50,157 nucleotides of DNA, taken from positions 1 to 50,157 of the forward strand of contig CANJPU010000037.1 of assembly GCA_947476285.1 (NCBI GenBank), read 5' to 3'. Origin of the DNA: Comamonadaceae bacterium. Its GTDB lineage: Bacteria; Pseudomonadota; Gammaproteobacteria; Burkholderiales; Burkholderiaceae_C. Position numbers and translations under genes: made by a program. Of this stretch, positions 15,681 through 28,100 are shown piece by piece; positions within the stretch are counted from its first letter, which is position 1; each line of letters starts with the position of its first letter. Under the pieces are notes generated by a model, which saw only the letters and a program-made list of their open reading frames with translations, made no database searches and had not been told where the DNA came from.

Positions 15681-16703
15681 ATGAAAGCGATGGATCTTCT
15701 CGCGGTGCAGCGCGCGGGCGCTCATGGTGGTGCGCTTGGCCGTCGATCGTGGCTCGGCTGGCTCGTGTGTGGCGCAATGGCGCTGTGCACCGGGAGCAGT
15801 TTCGCCCAAGCCTATCCGAACAAGCCGATTCGCTTGATCGTGCCCTTTGGCACCAGCGTGATGGATGCGGTGGCCAGGGCATTGAGCGGCCCCCTTGGCA
15901 AGGCCCTGGGACAAGCCGTGGTGGTGGAGAACATCGCCGGAGCGGGAGGGCTGACCGGCACCACGCAACTGGTACGCGCGCCCAAGGACGGTTACACCAT
16001 TGCGCTGGTCAACAACTCGCATGTGATCAACCCAAGCATCTACAAGGACATGCCCTTTGACGTGCTCAAGGACATCTCCCCGATAGGCAACGTGGGCCAC
16101 ACGCCGCTGATTCTGCTGGTCAATCCGGCCGTGCCGGCCAAGGACTTGCGCGAGCTGATTGCGCTGGCCAAGTCCAAGCCGGGTGTGCTGACCTACGGCT
16201 CGTCGGGTAATGGCGCGATATTGCACCTGGCAGGTGTGCTGCTCAGCAGCGAGGCTGACATCAACATCAAGCACATCCCCTACAAGGCGGCCGGCCAGAT
16301 GTTCACCGACCTGATCGCAGGGCATATCGACATGGCCCTTCCCGCGGCTCTGACGGCGGCTGCGCAAATTCAGAGCGGCAAGTTGCGCGCCATTGGCGTG
16401 ACCTCTCAGGAGCGCTCGGCCGCACTGCCCGATGTGCCTACCCTGGCCGAGGCGGGCCTGCCCAATTACAACATCCGCGGCTGGATTGCCATGGCCGCGC
16501 CTGCCGGCGTGCCCAAGCCCATCGTGGACCGCCTCAGCACTGAACTCAATGCAGCACTGGCTACACCGGAAGTGCGCGCGGCGTTCACCAAACTGGATGT
16601 GACCGTCACGCCAAGCAGCCCTGACGCGGCTGCGCATTTCTTCCAGGTGGAGCTGGACAAGCACACCCAACTGGTCAAGCGTTCGGGCGCTTCGCTTCAG
16701 TGA
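15681..16703 (+). CDS. Bug-family (TctC-like) solute-binding protein 3
   Basis: A 340-residue periplasmic binding protein. A long charged N-region (about 30 residues) precedes the hydrophobic signal core (WLGWLVCGAMALCTGSSFAQ). The Bug motif IRLIVPFGTSVMDAVAR is unusual in having Thr-Ser-Val where most members have Pro-Gly-Gly, and this loop touches the ligand, so specificity may differ from Bug 1 and 2. The start at 15681 has GGAG upstream. Cotranscribed with the racemase, 61 bases before it. It converges on the DUF1501 gene with 15 bases between stops. Confidence 0.9.
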   Translation: MKAMDLLAVQRAGAHGGALGRRSWLGWLVCGAMALCTGSSFAQAYPNKPIRLIVPFGTSVMDAVARALSGPLGKALGQAVVVENIAGAGGLTGTTQLVRAPKDGYTIALVNNSHVINPSIYKDMPFDVLKDISPIGNVGHTPLILLVNPAVPAKDLRELIALAKSKPGVLTYGSSGNGAILHLAGVLLSSEADINIKHIPYKAAGQMFTDLIAGHIDMALPAALTAAAQIQSGKLRAIGVTSQERSAALPDVPTLAEAGLPNYNIRGWIAMAAPAGVPKPIVDRLSTELNAALATPEVRAAFTKLDVTVTPSSPDAAAHFFQVELDKHTQLVKRSGASLQ

Positions 16704-16718
16704 TCTTGACCTGAACGT

Positions 16719-17981
16719 TCAACTCGTCACCAGCCCGATGGTCTTGCGCCGAGGCATGTCCGGCAGCACCGCGGCCAACTGAGTGTCGGTCAGGCGAAAG
16801 CGCTGCTCAAGCAGCTCGGCGATGATGTCGCGAAAGTCGGTGGTGATGGCCAGATCACGGCCTTCGTACAAGGCGGCGCTGTCAAGCCCTGGCCACTGCC
16901 CATGCACACGTCCGCCTTTCACGCCACCGCCCAGCAGAAAAGCCACATTGCCATGGCCATGGTCGGTGCCATTGGTGCCGTTTTGCTTCACTGTGCGGCC
17001 GAACTCGGACAGCACCAGGATGTGCGTGTCCTGCAAGCGATCGCCCAGCCCCTGGGCCAGGGCTGCGAGGGCGCGGGCCAATAGCGCGAAACGGTTGCTT
17101 AACTGACCACGACCGCCGCCTTGGTTGGCATGCGTGTCCCATCCGCCCACTGGCACAAAGGCCAGCCTGATTCTGGCGTCGCGGGCCATCAGCGCGCCCA
17201 GGCGAGCAGTGTCCGTCGCCAGGCCCTGCAAAGAAAGAGCGCCTTGATCCGCGGCAGCATCGTCGCTGGACAGCATGTCCATGATCTCGCGCCGGGTGGC
17301 GGTGGCCTCACGCACGGTTTGACTTAGGCGGTCGTTGCCAGCGTAGATCTGGGCGAATGCGGCGGCCACCTGCGGCTGGTCGGTCAGGCCTCGGGTGGTG
17401 GCGCTGCGGCCGGCCGCCAGCGAGGCCACGGCTGCATTGCCGCTGAAGATGCGCGGCATGGTGGGGCCCAGGTTCACAGCCTGCAGACGCTGCGCTGCCT
17501 GGGTGGCACCAGGGCTGACCAATACCGCAGCCAGTCGGTTGAGCCAGCCATCGGGTGTGGACTTGCGACCGGGTGTGCCCGACTCCATGTAGTCCTGCGC
17601 GTCGAAATGCGAGCGCGTGGGGTCATGCGAGCCGCTGGCATGAATAAACGCCAATTGCTTGCTCTCCCAATAGGGCAGCAGCGGCGCGAAGGCCGGGTTC
17701 AGTCCGAACAGCGAGTCGATGGGGATCACGCCGTCGGGCTCGCCCGGCCGCGCCAGCGCGATGCTGCCGCGTAGCTGGTGGTAGGCGGTATCGCCATCAT
17801 GTACCAATAGAGCCTATCCGTCCATGGCGCCGCGCAACAAGATGACGACCAGCCGTGGCTGGCGGCGGTTGCCGGCCAATGGCACTGCCTGGGCTTGTGC
17901 AATGCGCAGCCCGCCCAGGCCGCTTGTCAGCGCGGCAGCGCCAAGCCGCAACATGTCGCGTCGAGTGGATTGACTGCGCAT
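16719..17981 (-). pseudogene. DUF1501-family protein gene interrupted by an in-frame amber codon
   Basis: The frame from the ATG at 17981 encodes 420 codons of a DUF1501 protein (sulfatase-like fold, exported). The twin-arginine signal is STRRDMLRLG, then LVVILLRGAMDG. Codon 56 is TAG (17816-17814), after which the protein continues perfectly with ALLVHDGDTAYHQLRG and the conserved ends SHFDAQDYMESG, PVGGWDTH, LSEFGRT and GTDHGHGN. Family members usually have Leu or a similar residue where the stop is, so one TTG-to-TAG change explains it. Without suppression the product ends after 55 residues. It lies 13 bases after the DUF1800 gene, the usual partner. Confidence 0.85.
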
Positions 17982-17994
17982 GGTCGGTGCCGGC

Positions 17995-19623
<1,629 letters not shown>

Positions 19624-19761
19624 GGGCTCCTTTGGCAAACGATTGACCCTGAGAGTTGACTCTAAGCCACTTCACGGGGAAATTTGTTGCCGCAAGGATG
19701 CGGTTTTGTGATGCAAAAGTAAAGTCGGGGCATCCCGCACCCCCGAAGCCCCCAGGATGTC

Positions 19762-21159
19762 TTACACGTGCAGGGCCTGCCCGAGCGCGCGCAAGGCTGC
19801 TTCTTGTACCGCTTCGCCCAGGGTGGGATGGGCATGGATGGTTCCCGCCACATCTTCGAGTCGTGCACCCATCTCGATGGATTGCCCGAACGCGGTGCAC
19901 AGCTCGGACACGGCGCGTCCGACCGCTTGCCAGCCCACAATGAGGTGGTTGTCGCGGCGCGCCACCACCCGCACGAAACCATCGGTGGATTCCAATGTCA
20001 TGGCCCGGCCATTGGCAGCCAGTGGGAACATTGCGCTGATGCAGTCATGGCCGGCTTGTTGCGCTTCGTGAGGCGACTGGCCCACCACCACAATTTCGGG
20101 GTCGGTGAAGCACACGGCAGGAATGGCAGCTGGCGCGAAGCGCCGCTTGTGGCCGGCGATCAGCTCAGCCACCGTTTCGCCTTGCGCCATGGCCCGATGT
20201 GCCAGCATGGGCTCGCCGGCCAGATCGCCTATGGCCCAAACATTGCGCATGGAGGTGCGGCACTGGTCGTCGATGCGGACAGCGCGCGCGGCCATGTCCA
20301 GGTGCAGCGACTCCAGGCCGAAGCCTTCGGTGCGCGGCCTGCGGCCCACGGCCACCAGCACTTGATCGGCAGGCAGAGCGAATTCATCGGCATTGGCGCT
20401 GCGCACCCGCACCGCACCCTGGGCATCGAGGCCTTGCACGCTACAGCCCAGGTGCAGCACCACGCCCAGGCGCTTGAGGCTGGCCATGACCGGGCGGGTC
20501 AGTTCGTCGTCGTAGCTGGGCAGCACGCGGTCCGTGGCCTCTACCACGGTCACTTCCGATCCGAGCTTGCGGTAGGCCACGCCCAGTTCCAGGCCAATGT
20601 AGCCCGCGCCCACAACCACCAGGCGCCGCGGCAGCGCCGAAGGTGCCAGCGCTTGGGTCGATGAGACGACCGAGCCGCCGAAGGGCATGAAAGGCAGCTC
20701 CACCGGTGTTGAGCCGCTTGCCAGCAATAGATGCTCGCACTGCACGCGCACTGTCTCACCCTGAGGCATCTGCACCTGCACGGTCTTGCCGTCCAGCACG
20801 TTGGCCCAACCCCGGATGACCTGCACGCCGTTTTTCTTGAGCAAGGAACCCACGCCAGTGGTCAGGCGCGAGACGATGCCGTCTTTCCAGCGCACGGTCT
20901 GCTGCAGATCGATTTCGGGCGATTGCACACTGATTCCCAGAGGGGATTGATTGGATGACCAATGGCGCGCCTTCTCGAATTCGTCGGCCGCATGGATCAA
21001 CGCCTTGGAGGGAATGCAGCCGATGTTCAGGCAGGTGCCGCCCAGCGCCTGCGCTTCCACCAGCACGGTGGGAATGCCCAACTGCCCGGCGCGAATGGCC
21101 GCGACATAGCCGCCCGGCCCACCGCCTATCACCAACAAGGTGGTGGACTGCTGATTCAT
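19762..21159 (-). CDS. lpdV: Dihydrolipoamide dehydrogenase (E3) of the branched-chain complex
   Basis: A 465-residue flavoprotein disulfide reductase. The FAD motif is [19 protein letters not shown], the redox disulfide is GGTCLNIGC, the NAD site is [13 protein letters not shown], and the C-terminal base is His-Glu in HAHPTLGE. It reoxidises the dihydrolipoyl group of E2 and makes NADH. Its start overlaps the E2 stop by four bases (ATGA), so it is the dedicated E3 of this operon. CIPSK, rather than CIPKK, separates it from the glutathione reductase found at 25108. Confidence 0.92.
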   Translation of the reverse strand: MNQQSTTLLVIGGGPGGYVAAIRAGQLGIPTVLVEAQALGGTCLNIGCIPSKALIHAADEFEKARHWSSNQSPLGISVQSPEIDLQQTVRWKDGIVSRLTTGVGSLLKKNGVQVIRGWANVLDGKTVQVQMPQGETVRVQCEHLLLASGSTPVELPFMPFGGSVVSSTQALAPSALPRRLVVVGAGYIGLELGVAYRKLGSEVTVVEATDRVLPSYDDELTRPVMASLKRLGVVLHLGCSVQGLDAQGAVRVRSANADEFALPADQVLVAVGRRPRTEGFGLESLHLDMAARAVRIDDQCRTSMRNVWAIGDLAGEPMLAHRAMAQGETVAELIAGHKRRFAPAAIPAVCFTDPEIVVVGQSPHEAQQAGHDCISAMFPLAANGRAMTLESTDGFVRVVARRDNHLIVGWQAVGRAVSELCTAFGQSIEMGARLEDVAGTIHAHPTLGEAVQEAALRALGQALHV

Positions 21160-22454
21160 GGCGTCTCCACGAACAGCAGGGCTGGCGATTCAAGCAGACC
21201 GCGTATGGCCTGGATGAACTCGGCCGCATGCAGGCCATCGACCACGCGATGATCGAATGAAGAGGATAGGTTCATCATCTGCCGCGCGACCACCGCCCCG
21301 CCCCGGATCATCGGGCGCTCGACCATGCGGTTGACGCCAATGATGGCGACTTCTGGATGGTTGATGACGGGCGTGGAGACAATGCCGCCCAGCGCGCCCA
21401 GGCTGGTGATGGTGATGGTTGAGCCCGAGAGCTGCTCACGCGAGGCCTTGCCCTTGCGCGCGGCTTGCGCCAGCAGCGAGATCTCGGTGGCGCAGGCCCA
21501 CAGGTCGAGCGTTTCGGCGTGGCGCAGCACGGGCACCATCAGCCCCGGATCGGTTTGCGTGGCGATGCCCAGATGCACCGCGCCGTAGCGCGTGACGTGG
21601 CCTGCGTCGTCGTCGTAGCGCGCGTTCATCTGCGGGAAGTCGCGCACCGCCAGCACCACCGCACGCGCCAGGAACGGCAACAGAGTGAGCTTGCCGCGGG
21701 TGGCCGCATGTTTGGCGTTGAGCTGCAAGCGCAGCGACTCTACTTCGGTGACATCGATTTCCTCGACGTAGGTGAAGTGCGGTATGCGGCGCTTGGCCTC
21801 CTGCATCTTTTGCGCGATGACGCGGCGCAGGCCAATGACCGGCAGTACCTCTTCATCATTGCGCTGCGCATAGGTGCTCGCGCCGTTGCGCGGCAGGGCT
21901 TGTCCGCGGGAAGCGAGGTAGACATCGAGGTCTTCATGTGTGATGCGTCCGGCGGGGCCGCTGCCGTTGACGTATTGAAGCTCGATACCCAGATCCCAGG
22001 CGCGCCTGCGCACCGCCGGCGACGCGATGGGCTTGTCGCCCGGCTCACGCGTGGCGGGTGTCTGTGCGCGCGGTGGCGCCGTGTTGGGCTGGCGCACCGG
22101 TGCGGGTTCTGCTGTCTGGGCCGCAGGAGCGGCTGGGGCTGTCGGTGTTTGTGTTGCCTGTGCACTGACCGCGCGCTGCTGCGCTGCGGTTTGTGCCTTG
22201 GCATTGCCCGCACCTTCGACTTCGAGATGAATGATTTCCGCACCCACCGCGATCTGCTCGCCAACCTGACCACTCAGCCAGGTGACTGTGCCTTTGACGG
22301 GGGAGGGAATCTCCACCGTGGCCTTGTCGGTCATCACGTCGGCCAGCACCTGGTCCTCGGTGACGGTGTCGCCCACCTTCACATGCCAGGCCACCAGTTC
22401 GACCTGGGCAATACCTTCGCCGATGTCGGGCATTTTGATTGTGTGGGTTCCCAT
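21156..22454 (-). CDS. bkdB: Branched-chain 2-oxo acid dehydrogenase E2 (dihydrolipoyl acyltransferase)
   Basis: A 432-residue E2. One lipoyl domain comes first (residues 4-80, lipoyl-Lys44 in MTDKATVEI). An Ala/Pro/Gln-rich linker follows, then the peripheral subunit-binding domain ([19 protein letters not shown]) and the acyltransferase core with SFDHRVVDG holding the catalytic His and Asp. It takes the acyl group from E1 to CoA, giving isobutyryl-, isovaleryl- or 2-methylbutyryl-CoA. Two ATGs occur in tandem (22457 and 22454); the second gives the better spacing to GGGAGG. An 88-base hairpin-rich gap separates it from E1beta. Confidence 0.92.
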   Translation of the reverse strand: MGTHTIKMPDIGEGIAQVELVAWHVKVGDTVTEDQVLADVMTDKATVEIPSPVKGTVTWLSGQVGEQIAVGAEIIHLEVEGAGNAKAQTAAQQRAVSAQATQTPTAPAAPAAQTAEPAPVRQPNTAPPRAQTPATREPGDKPIASPAVRRRAWDLGIELQYVNGSGPAGRITHEDLDVYLASRGQALPRNGASTYAQRNDEEVLPVIGLRRVIAQKMQEAKRRIPHFTYVEEIDVTEVESLRLQLNAKHAATRGKLTLLPFLARAVVLAVRDFPQMNARYDDDAGHVTRYGAVHLGIATQTDPGLMVPVLRHAETLDLWACATEISLLAQAARKGKASREQLSGSTITITSLGALGGIVSTPVINHPEVAIIGVNRMVERPMIRGGAVVARQMMNLSSSFDHRVVDGLHAAEFIQAIRGLLESPALLFVETP

Positions 22455-22469
22455 CATGCCTCCCGCCGG

Positions 22470-22524
22470 GCCGCCCCAAGGGCGGCATGGGCCCCCTCGG
22501 GGGGCAGAGCAGCGGCGTAGCCGC
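22470..22524. repeat. Three stacked hairpins between E1beta and E2 (Comamonadaceae-type intergenic repeat)
   Basis: Three perfect hairpins follow each other: GCCGCCC (22470-22476) with GGGCGGC (22480-22486); GCCCCC (22491-22496) with GGGGGC (22500-22505); and GCGGC (22512-22516) with GCCGC (22520-22524). The overall pattern (GGGCCGCCCC, CCCCCTCGGGGGGCAG, then GTGGGGGTTCATG) recalls a repeat scattered between genes in Comamonadaceae; that recognition is from memory. It sits inside the bkd operon and could alter transcript stability or the ratio of E1 to E2/E3. Confidence 0.6.
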
Positions 22525-22542
22525 AAACGTGGGGGTTCATGT

Positions 22543-23643
22543 TCATGCCTCCATCGTGCGCTTAAACGCGGCGCCGACTCTGGTCGGGCCGGGGAAGTAG
22601 GCCCATTCCTGGGCATGCGGATAAGGCGTGTCCCATCCGGCCACGCGCTCGATGGGCGCTTCCAGGTGATAGAAGCAGTTCTCCTGCACCAGAGACACCA
22701 GCTCGGCGCCAAAGCCGCTGGTGCGGGTGGCCTCATGCACCACCACGCAGCGCCTGGTCTTCTTGACTGAGTTGACGATGGTTTCCAGATCCAGCGGCCA
22801 GATCGAGCGCAGGTCAATGATCTCGGCGTCGATGCCGGTTTCGCGTGCGGCGCACTCGGACACCCAGACCATGGTGCCGTAGGTCAGCACGGTGAGGTCC
22901 TTGCCGGGGCGGAACACTGCCGCCGATTCCAGCGGCACCGTGTAGTAGCCCTCTGGCACTTCACCCAGGGCATGCTGCGACCAGGGCGTGACCGGTCGGT
23001 CGTGGTGACCGTCGAAGGGGCCGTTGTACAGGCGCTTGGGCTCCAGGAAGATGACCGGGTCGTCGTTCTCGATGGATGCGATCAGCAGGCCCTTGGCGTC
23101 GTAGGGATTGCTGGGCATCACGGTGCGCAGGCCGCAGACGTGGGTGAACAAGGCTTCGGGACTTTGGCTGTGGGTCTGGCCGCCGTAGATGCCGCCGCCG
23201 CAAGGCATGCGGATGGTGATGGGTGCGATGAAGTCGCCGGCCGAGCGGTAGCGCAGGCGTGCCGCCTCGGAGACGATCTGGTCGGATGCCGGATAAAAAT
23301 AATCGGCGAACTGGATCTCGACCACCGGGCGCAGTCCGTAGGCGCCCATGCCCACGGCCGTGCCGACAATGCCGCCCTCGGAGATGGGCGCATCAAAGCA
23401 GCGCGAGGTGCCGTACTTGGCCTGCAGGCCCTCGGTTACGCGAAAGACGCCGCCGAAGTAGCCTACGTCTTGGCCATAGACGATGACGTTGTCGTCGCGC
23501 GCCATCATCACATCCATCGCCGAGCGCAGCGCGGCGATCATGGTCATGGGCCTGGTCTTGCCGGCGCCGGCAGGGTCTGCTTGCGCCTCTTGTCTTGCTT
23601 CTTGCATGTCTTGCATGGCGGATTCCTTGGTCTTGGTCAACAT
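22543..23643 (-). CDS. bkdA2: Branched-chain 2-oxo acid dehydrogenase E1 beta subunit
   Basis: A 366-residue transketolase-type E1beta. Conserved segments include YGQDVGYFGGVFRVTEGL, FDAPISEGGIVGTAVG and RMPCGGGIYGGQTHSQSPE. With E1alpha it decarboxylates branched 2-oxo acids on thiamine diphosphate. The ATG at 23643 is two bases after the E1alpha stop, with GGGAG seven bases upstream; an ATG at 23616 with AAGGA upstream is a reasonable alternative and would remove nine residues. The downstream gap to E2 carries the stacked hairpins. Confidence 0.9.
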   Translation of the reverse strand: MLTKTKESAMQDMQEARQEAQADPAGAGKTRPMTMIAALRSAMDVMMARDDNVIVYGQDVGYFGGVFRVTEGLQAKYGTSRCFDAPISEGGIVGTAVGMGAYGLRPVVEIQFADYFYPASDQIVSEAARLRYRSAGDFIAPITIRMPCGGGIYGGQTHSQSPEALFTHVCGLRTVMPSNPYDAKGLLIASIENDDPVIFLEPKRLYNGPFDGHHDRPVTPWSQHALGEVPEGYYTVPLESAAVFRPGKDLTVLTYGTMVWVSECAARETGIDAEIIDLRSIWPLDLETIVNSVKKTRRCVVVHEATRTSGFGAELVSLVQENCFYHLEAPIERVAGWDTPYPHAQEWAYFPGPTRVGAAFKRTMEA

Positions 23644-23645
23644 GC

Positions 23646-24923
<1,278 letters not shown>

Positions 24924-25107
24924 TCAGGTTTTGCACTGGCAGGGCGGGTAGCCGCGCCGGTGCGGTTTGTTTGCATTTGTCGATGCAGATGTTGAGTGTA
25001 GGACAAACGCGGAGACGATTTCTGACGTGACGCAAACGAAAGGGCGATACGCCAGTGCAAGCACGAGCGCCCTGTATTCGTGAAAATGGCCGATTGGCAA
25101 TTTTTGA

Positions 25108-26487
25108 ATGGACGGGTCTATGCGCGAGCACAACTGCGATTTCTTCGTCATAGGCGCTGGCAGCGGTGGCGTGCGCGCGGCGCGCATGGCGGCACAGCGA
25201 GGCGCCCGCGTGGTGGTGGCCGAGGCGGCCGCGCTTGGTGGCACCTGCGTCAATGTCGGCTGCATCCCCAAGAAGCTCTACAGTCTGGCGGCGCATTTTG
25301 CCGACGACTTCAGGGACGCGGCGGGATTTGGCTGGCAAGTGGATGGCACGCGCTTTGACTGGAATGCGCTCAGGGCCAACCGATCACGTGAGATCACCCG
25401 GCTCAACACGGTGTACGAGAAGCTCTTGGTGTCCGCTGGCGCGCGCATTGTCACCGGCTGGGCCTGTCTGGTGGATGCCCACACGGTGCAGGTTCAAACG
25501 GATGAGCGACAGGAGCGTTTCACAGCCGCGCACATTCTGCTGGCCACTGGCGGTAGGCCGGCTGTGCCGCAGTTTCCCGGCTGCGAACACGTGCTGACGT
25601 CCGATGGCATGTTCGACCTGGAGCCCTTTCCCAGCCGCCTGGTGGTGGTGGGCGGGGGCTACATTGCCTGCGAGTTCGCATCCATCTTCAACGGACTTGG
25701 ATCGCAGGTGACTCAGCTCTATCGCGGCGATCAGGTGTTGCGTGGCTTCGATGCGGACGTGCGCCGCTTCGTTGCGCAGGAGATGCGCAAGCGCGGGGTG
25801 GACTTGCGCACCCATACGGATGTGGCGGCCATCGAAAAGACATCGGAAGGTCTGGTGCTCACCTTGGCCGATGGCGGCCATTTGCAGGCCGATGCGGTGC
25901 TCTATGCCACAGGCCGCGTACCCAACGTCGCCGGGCTGGGGCTGCATGCCGCAGGCGTTACCCAAGGCAAGGACGGCGCCATCCTGGTGGACAAGGATTA
26001 CCAGACTTCGGTGCCCTCGATTCATGCGCTGGGTGACGTGACGGCCCGGCTGCAGCTCACACCAGTGGCGCTGGGAGAGGCGATGGCCCTGGTGGACAAG
26101 CTCTTTGGCCAGGGTAAGAAGATGATGGGTTACGACTTCATTCCCACGGCAGTATTCACCCATCCCAACGTTGGCACCGTGGGCTACAGCGAAGCCCAGG
26201 CGCGCAGGCAGTTTGGCAGTGTCAGTGTGTTTCGCAGCGAGTTCAAGCCGCTGCGCCACACCTTGAGCGGCAGCAGCGAGCGCACCCTGATGAAGCTGGT
26301 AGTGGACGATGCAAGCGACAAAGTGGTGGGCCTGCACATGGTGGGCGCCGATGCGGGCGAGATCGTCCAGGGCTTTGCCGTGGCAATGAAAGCTGGTGCC
26401 ACCAAGGCCGTGTTCGACAGCACCATCGGCATTCACCCCACGGCGGCCGAGGAGTTTGTGACCATGCGCGAGGCGGTGCCGAAGTAG
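25108..26487 (+). CDS. gor: Glutathione-disulfide reductase
   Basis: A 459-residue flavoprotein (455 if the ATG at 25120 is used). The FAD motif is VIGAGSGGVRAARMAA, the redox disulfide is GGTCVNVGCIPKK, the second nucleotide motif is VVVGGGYIACEFASI, and GIHPTAAEE carries the His-Glu pair that protonates glutathione. GGGYIA followed by an Arg-containing loop is consistent with NADPH use. It keeps cytoplasmic glutathione reduced. Neither start has a strong ribosome-binding site. It diverges from the bkd operon and is followed by glycerol kinase after 82 bases. Confidence 0.92.
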   Translation: MDGSMREHNCDFFVIGAGSGGVRAARMAAQRGARVVVAEAAALGGTCVNVGCIPKKLYSLAAHFADDFRDAAGFGWQVDGTRFDWNALRANRSREITRLNTVYEKLLVSAGARIVTGWACLVDAHTVQVQTDERQERFTAAHILLATGGRPAVPQFPGCEHVLTSDGMFDLEPFPSRLVVVGGGYIACEFASIFNGLGSQVTQLYRGDQVLRGFDADVRRFVAQEMRKRGVDLRTHTDVAAIEKTSEGLVLTLADGGHLQADAVLYATGRVPNVAGLGLHAAGVTQGKDGAILVDKDYQTSVPSIHALGDVTARLQLTPVALGEAMALVDKLFGQGKKMMGYDFIPTAVFTHPNVGTVGYSEAQARRQFGSVSVFRSEFKPLRHTLSGSSERTLMKLVVDDASDKVVGLHMVGADAGEIVQGFAVAMKAGATKAVFDSTIGIHPTAAEEFVTMREAVPK

Positions 26488-26569
26488 AACGGACCCAAGG
26501 GCGGGCTTTTGTACACTGTGTGTGTTCGGCTTCGGTTCATTGTTTCCGTTACCCATACATCGGCATGCC

Positions 26570-28063
26570 ATGACCTATCTGCTCGCCCTTGACCAGGGCA
26601 CCTCCAGCTCCCGCAGCATCGTGTTTGACGCAGGCGGACACATCGTGGCGATGGCGCAGCAGGAGTTGCCCCAGATATACCCGCAACCCGGCTGGGTCGA
26701 GCACGACCCGATGCAAATCTGGCAGGGGCAATTGGCCACAGCGCGCCATGCGCTGGCCCGCGCCGGCTTGCGCGCATCAGAGCTTGGCGCGCTGGGCATC
26801 ACCAATCAGCGCGAGACCACGGTGGTGTGGAACCGCAAGACCGGTCTGCCAATTCACAATGCCATCGTCTGGCAGGACCGGCGTGGCGAGCCGCTTTGCG
26901 TCAAGCTGCGCGAAGAAGGGCACGCGGGTTTGATCCAGTCGCGCACAGGGCTATTGATCGACTCGTATTTTTCAGCGACCAAGCTCAGCTGGTTGTTGAG
27001 CCATGTACCCGGCGCGCGTGCCCTGGCCGAGCGTGGAGAGTTGGCTTTCGGCACGGTCGATAGCTGGTTGCTGTGGCAGTTGACCGAAGGCGGCGTGCAT
27101 GCCACCGATGTGACCAATGCTTCGCGCACCATGCTGTTTGATATTCACAAGAACCAGTGGGATGCGCAATTGCTGGATCTGTTTGGCATTCCGCCAGCAT
27201 TGATGCCCAAAGTGTTGCCGTCCAGCGCAGATTACGGCCGCAGTCGCGCCTCGCTGCTGGGCGGTGAGGTGATGATTGGCGGCGTTGCTGGTGACCAGCA
27301 AAGTGCCTTGTTCGGCCAGGCCTGCTTCCAGGAAGGCATGGCCAAGAACACGTATGGAACCGGCTGCTTCATGCTGATGCACACGGGCGCGACTTTCGAG
27401 ACATCGACCAACGGCTTGCTCACCACCAGCGCGGCACAAACGAGCACGCGCGCGCAGTTCGCGACCGAAGGCAGCGTGTTCGTTGGCGGGGCGGTGGTGC
27501 AGTGGCTGCGCGACGGACTGCGCACCATCGAGGCCAGCGACCAGGTGCAGGCGCTGGCCGAAAGCGTGCCCGACTGTGGCGGCGTGATGATGGTGCCCGC
27601 CTTCACCGGCCTGGGCGCGCCTTACTGGAAGCCGAACGCGCGCGGCACCATCACCGGGCTGACCCGCGGCAGCACGATGGCCCATATCGCTCGGGCGGCG
27701 CTGGAAAGCATCGCCTATCAAAGCGCGGCCTTGCTAGCGGCCATGAGCCGCGATGCGGTGGCTGCAGGCGCCGCGCCGGTCAGTGAGCTGCGGGTCGACG
27801 GAGGAGCCTGTGTGAATGATTTGCTCATGCAATTCCAGGCCGATCTGCTGGGTATACCGGTTGTGCGCCCTGCCGTCACCGAGACCACCGCGCTGGGCGC
27901 GGCCTATCTTGCCGGCCTGACCAAAGGTGTGTATGCAAGCACCGACGAGCTGTCGGCGTTGTGGCGGCCCGAGCGGCGATTTGTGCCCTCAATAGAAGGC
28001 AAACGGGCGCAGGAACTGATGGCGCTGTGGGAGCACGCGGTGCGTCAGACGACGCAGGACTGA
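26570..28063 (+). CDS. glpK: Glycerol kinase
   Basis: A 497-residue FGGY-family kinase that makes sn-glycerol 3-phosphate. The start MTYLLALDQGTSSSRSIVF carries the ATP-binding DQGTSS. Conserved INQRETTVVW, WQDRR (glycerol-binding Arg and Glu region), GDQQSALFGQ (catalytic Asp) and DGGACVNDLLMQFQAD are all present, and length is normal. The start at 26570 is the first Met that fits the family; no strong ribosome-binding site precedes it. glpF, glpD and glpR are not adjacent. Convergent with yggS, 37 bases apart. Confidence 0.95.
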   Translation: MTYLLALDQGTSSSRSIVFDAGGHIVAMAQQELPQIYPQPGWVEHDPMQIWQGQLATARHALARAGLRASELGALGITNQRETTVVWNRKTGLPIHNAIVWQDRRGEPLCVKLREEGHAGLIQSRTGLLIDSYFSATKLSWLLSHVPGARALAERGELAFGTVDSWLLWQLTEGGVHATDVTNASRTMLFDIHKNQWDAQLLDLFGIPPALMPKVLPSSADYGRSRASLLGGEVMIGGVAGDQQSALFGQACFQEGMAKNTYGTGCFMLMHTGATFETSTNGLLTTSAAQTSTRAQFATEGSVFVGGAVVQWLRDGLRTIEASDQVQALAESVPDCGGVMMVPAFTGLGAPYWKPNARGTITGLTRGSTMAHIARAALESIAYQSAALLAAMSRDAVAAGAAPVSELRVDGGACVNDLLMQFQADLLGIPVVRPAVTETTALGAAYLAGLTKGVYASTDELSALWRPERRFVPSIEGKRAQELMALWEHAVRQTTQD

Positions 28064-28100
28064 GGCGGCCCCCCCGCGCGCTCGCAGCTTGCAGCTCGCA

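Noticed and set aside
16719..17807. A shortened DUF1501 protein starting from TTG at 17807
   Set aside because: This start lies just after the amber codon, removes the signal peptide and first beta-strand, and has no good ribosome-binding site; an interrupted gene explains the data better.
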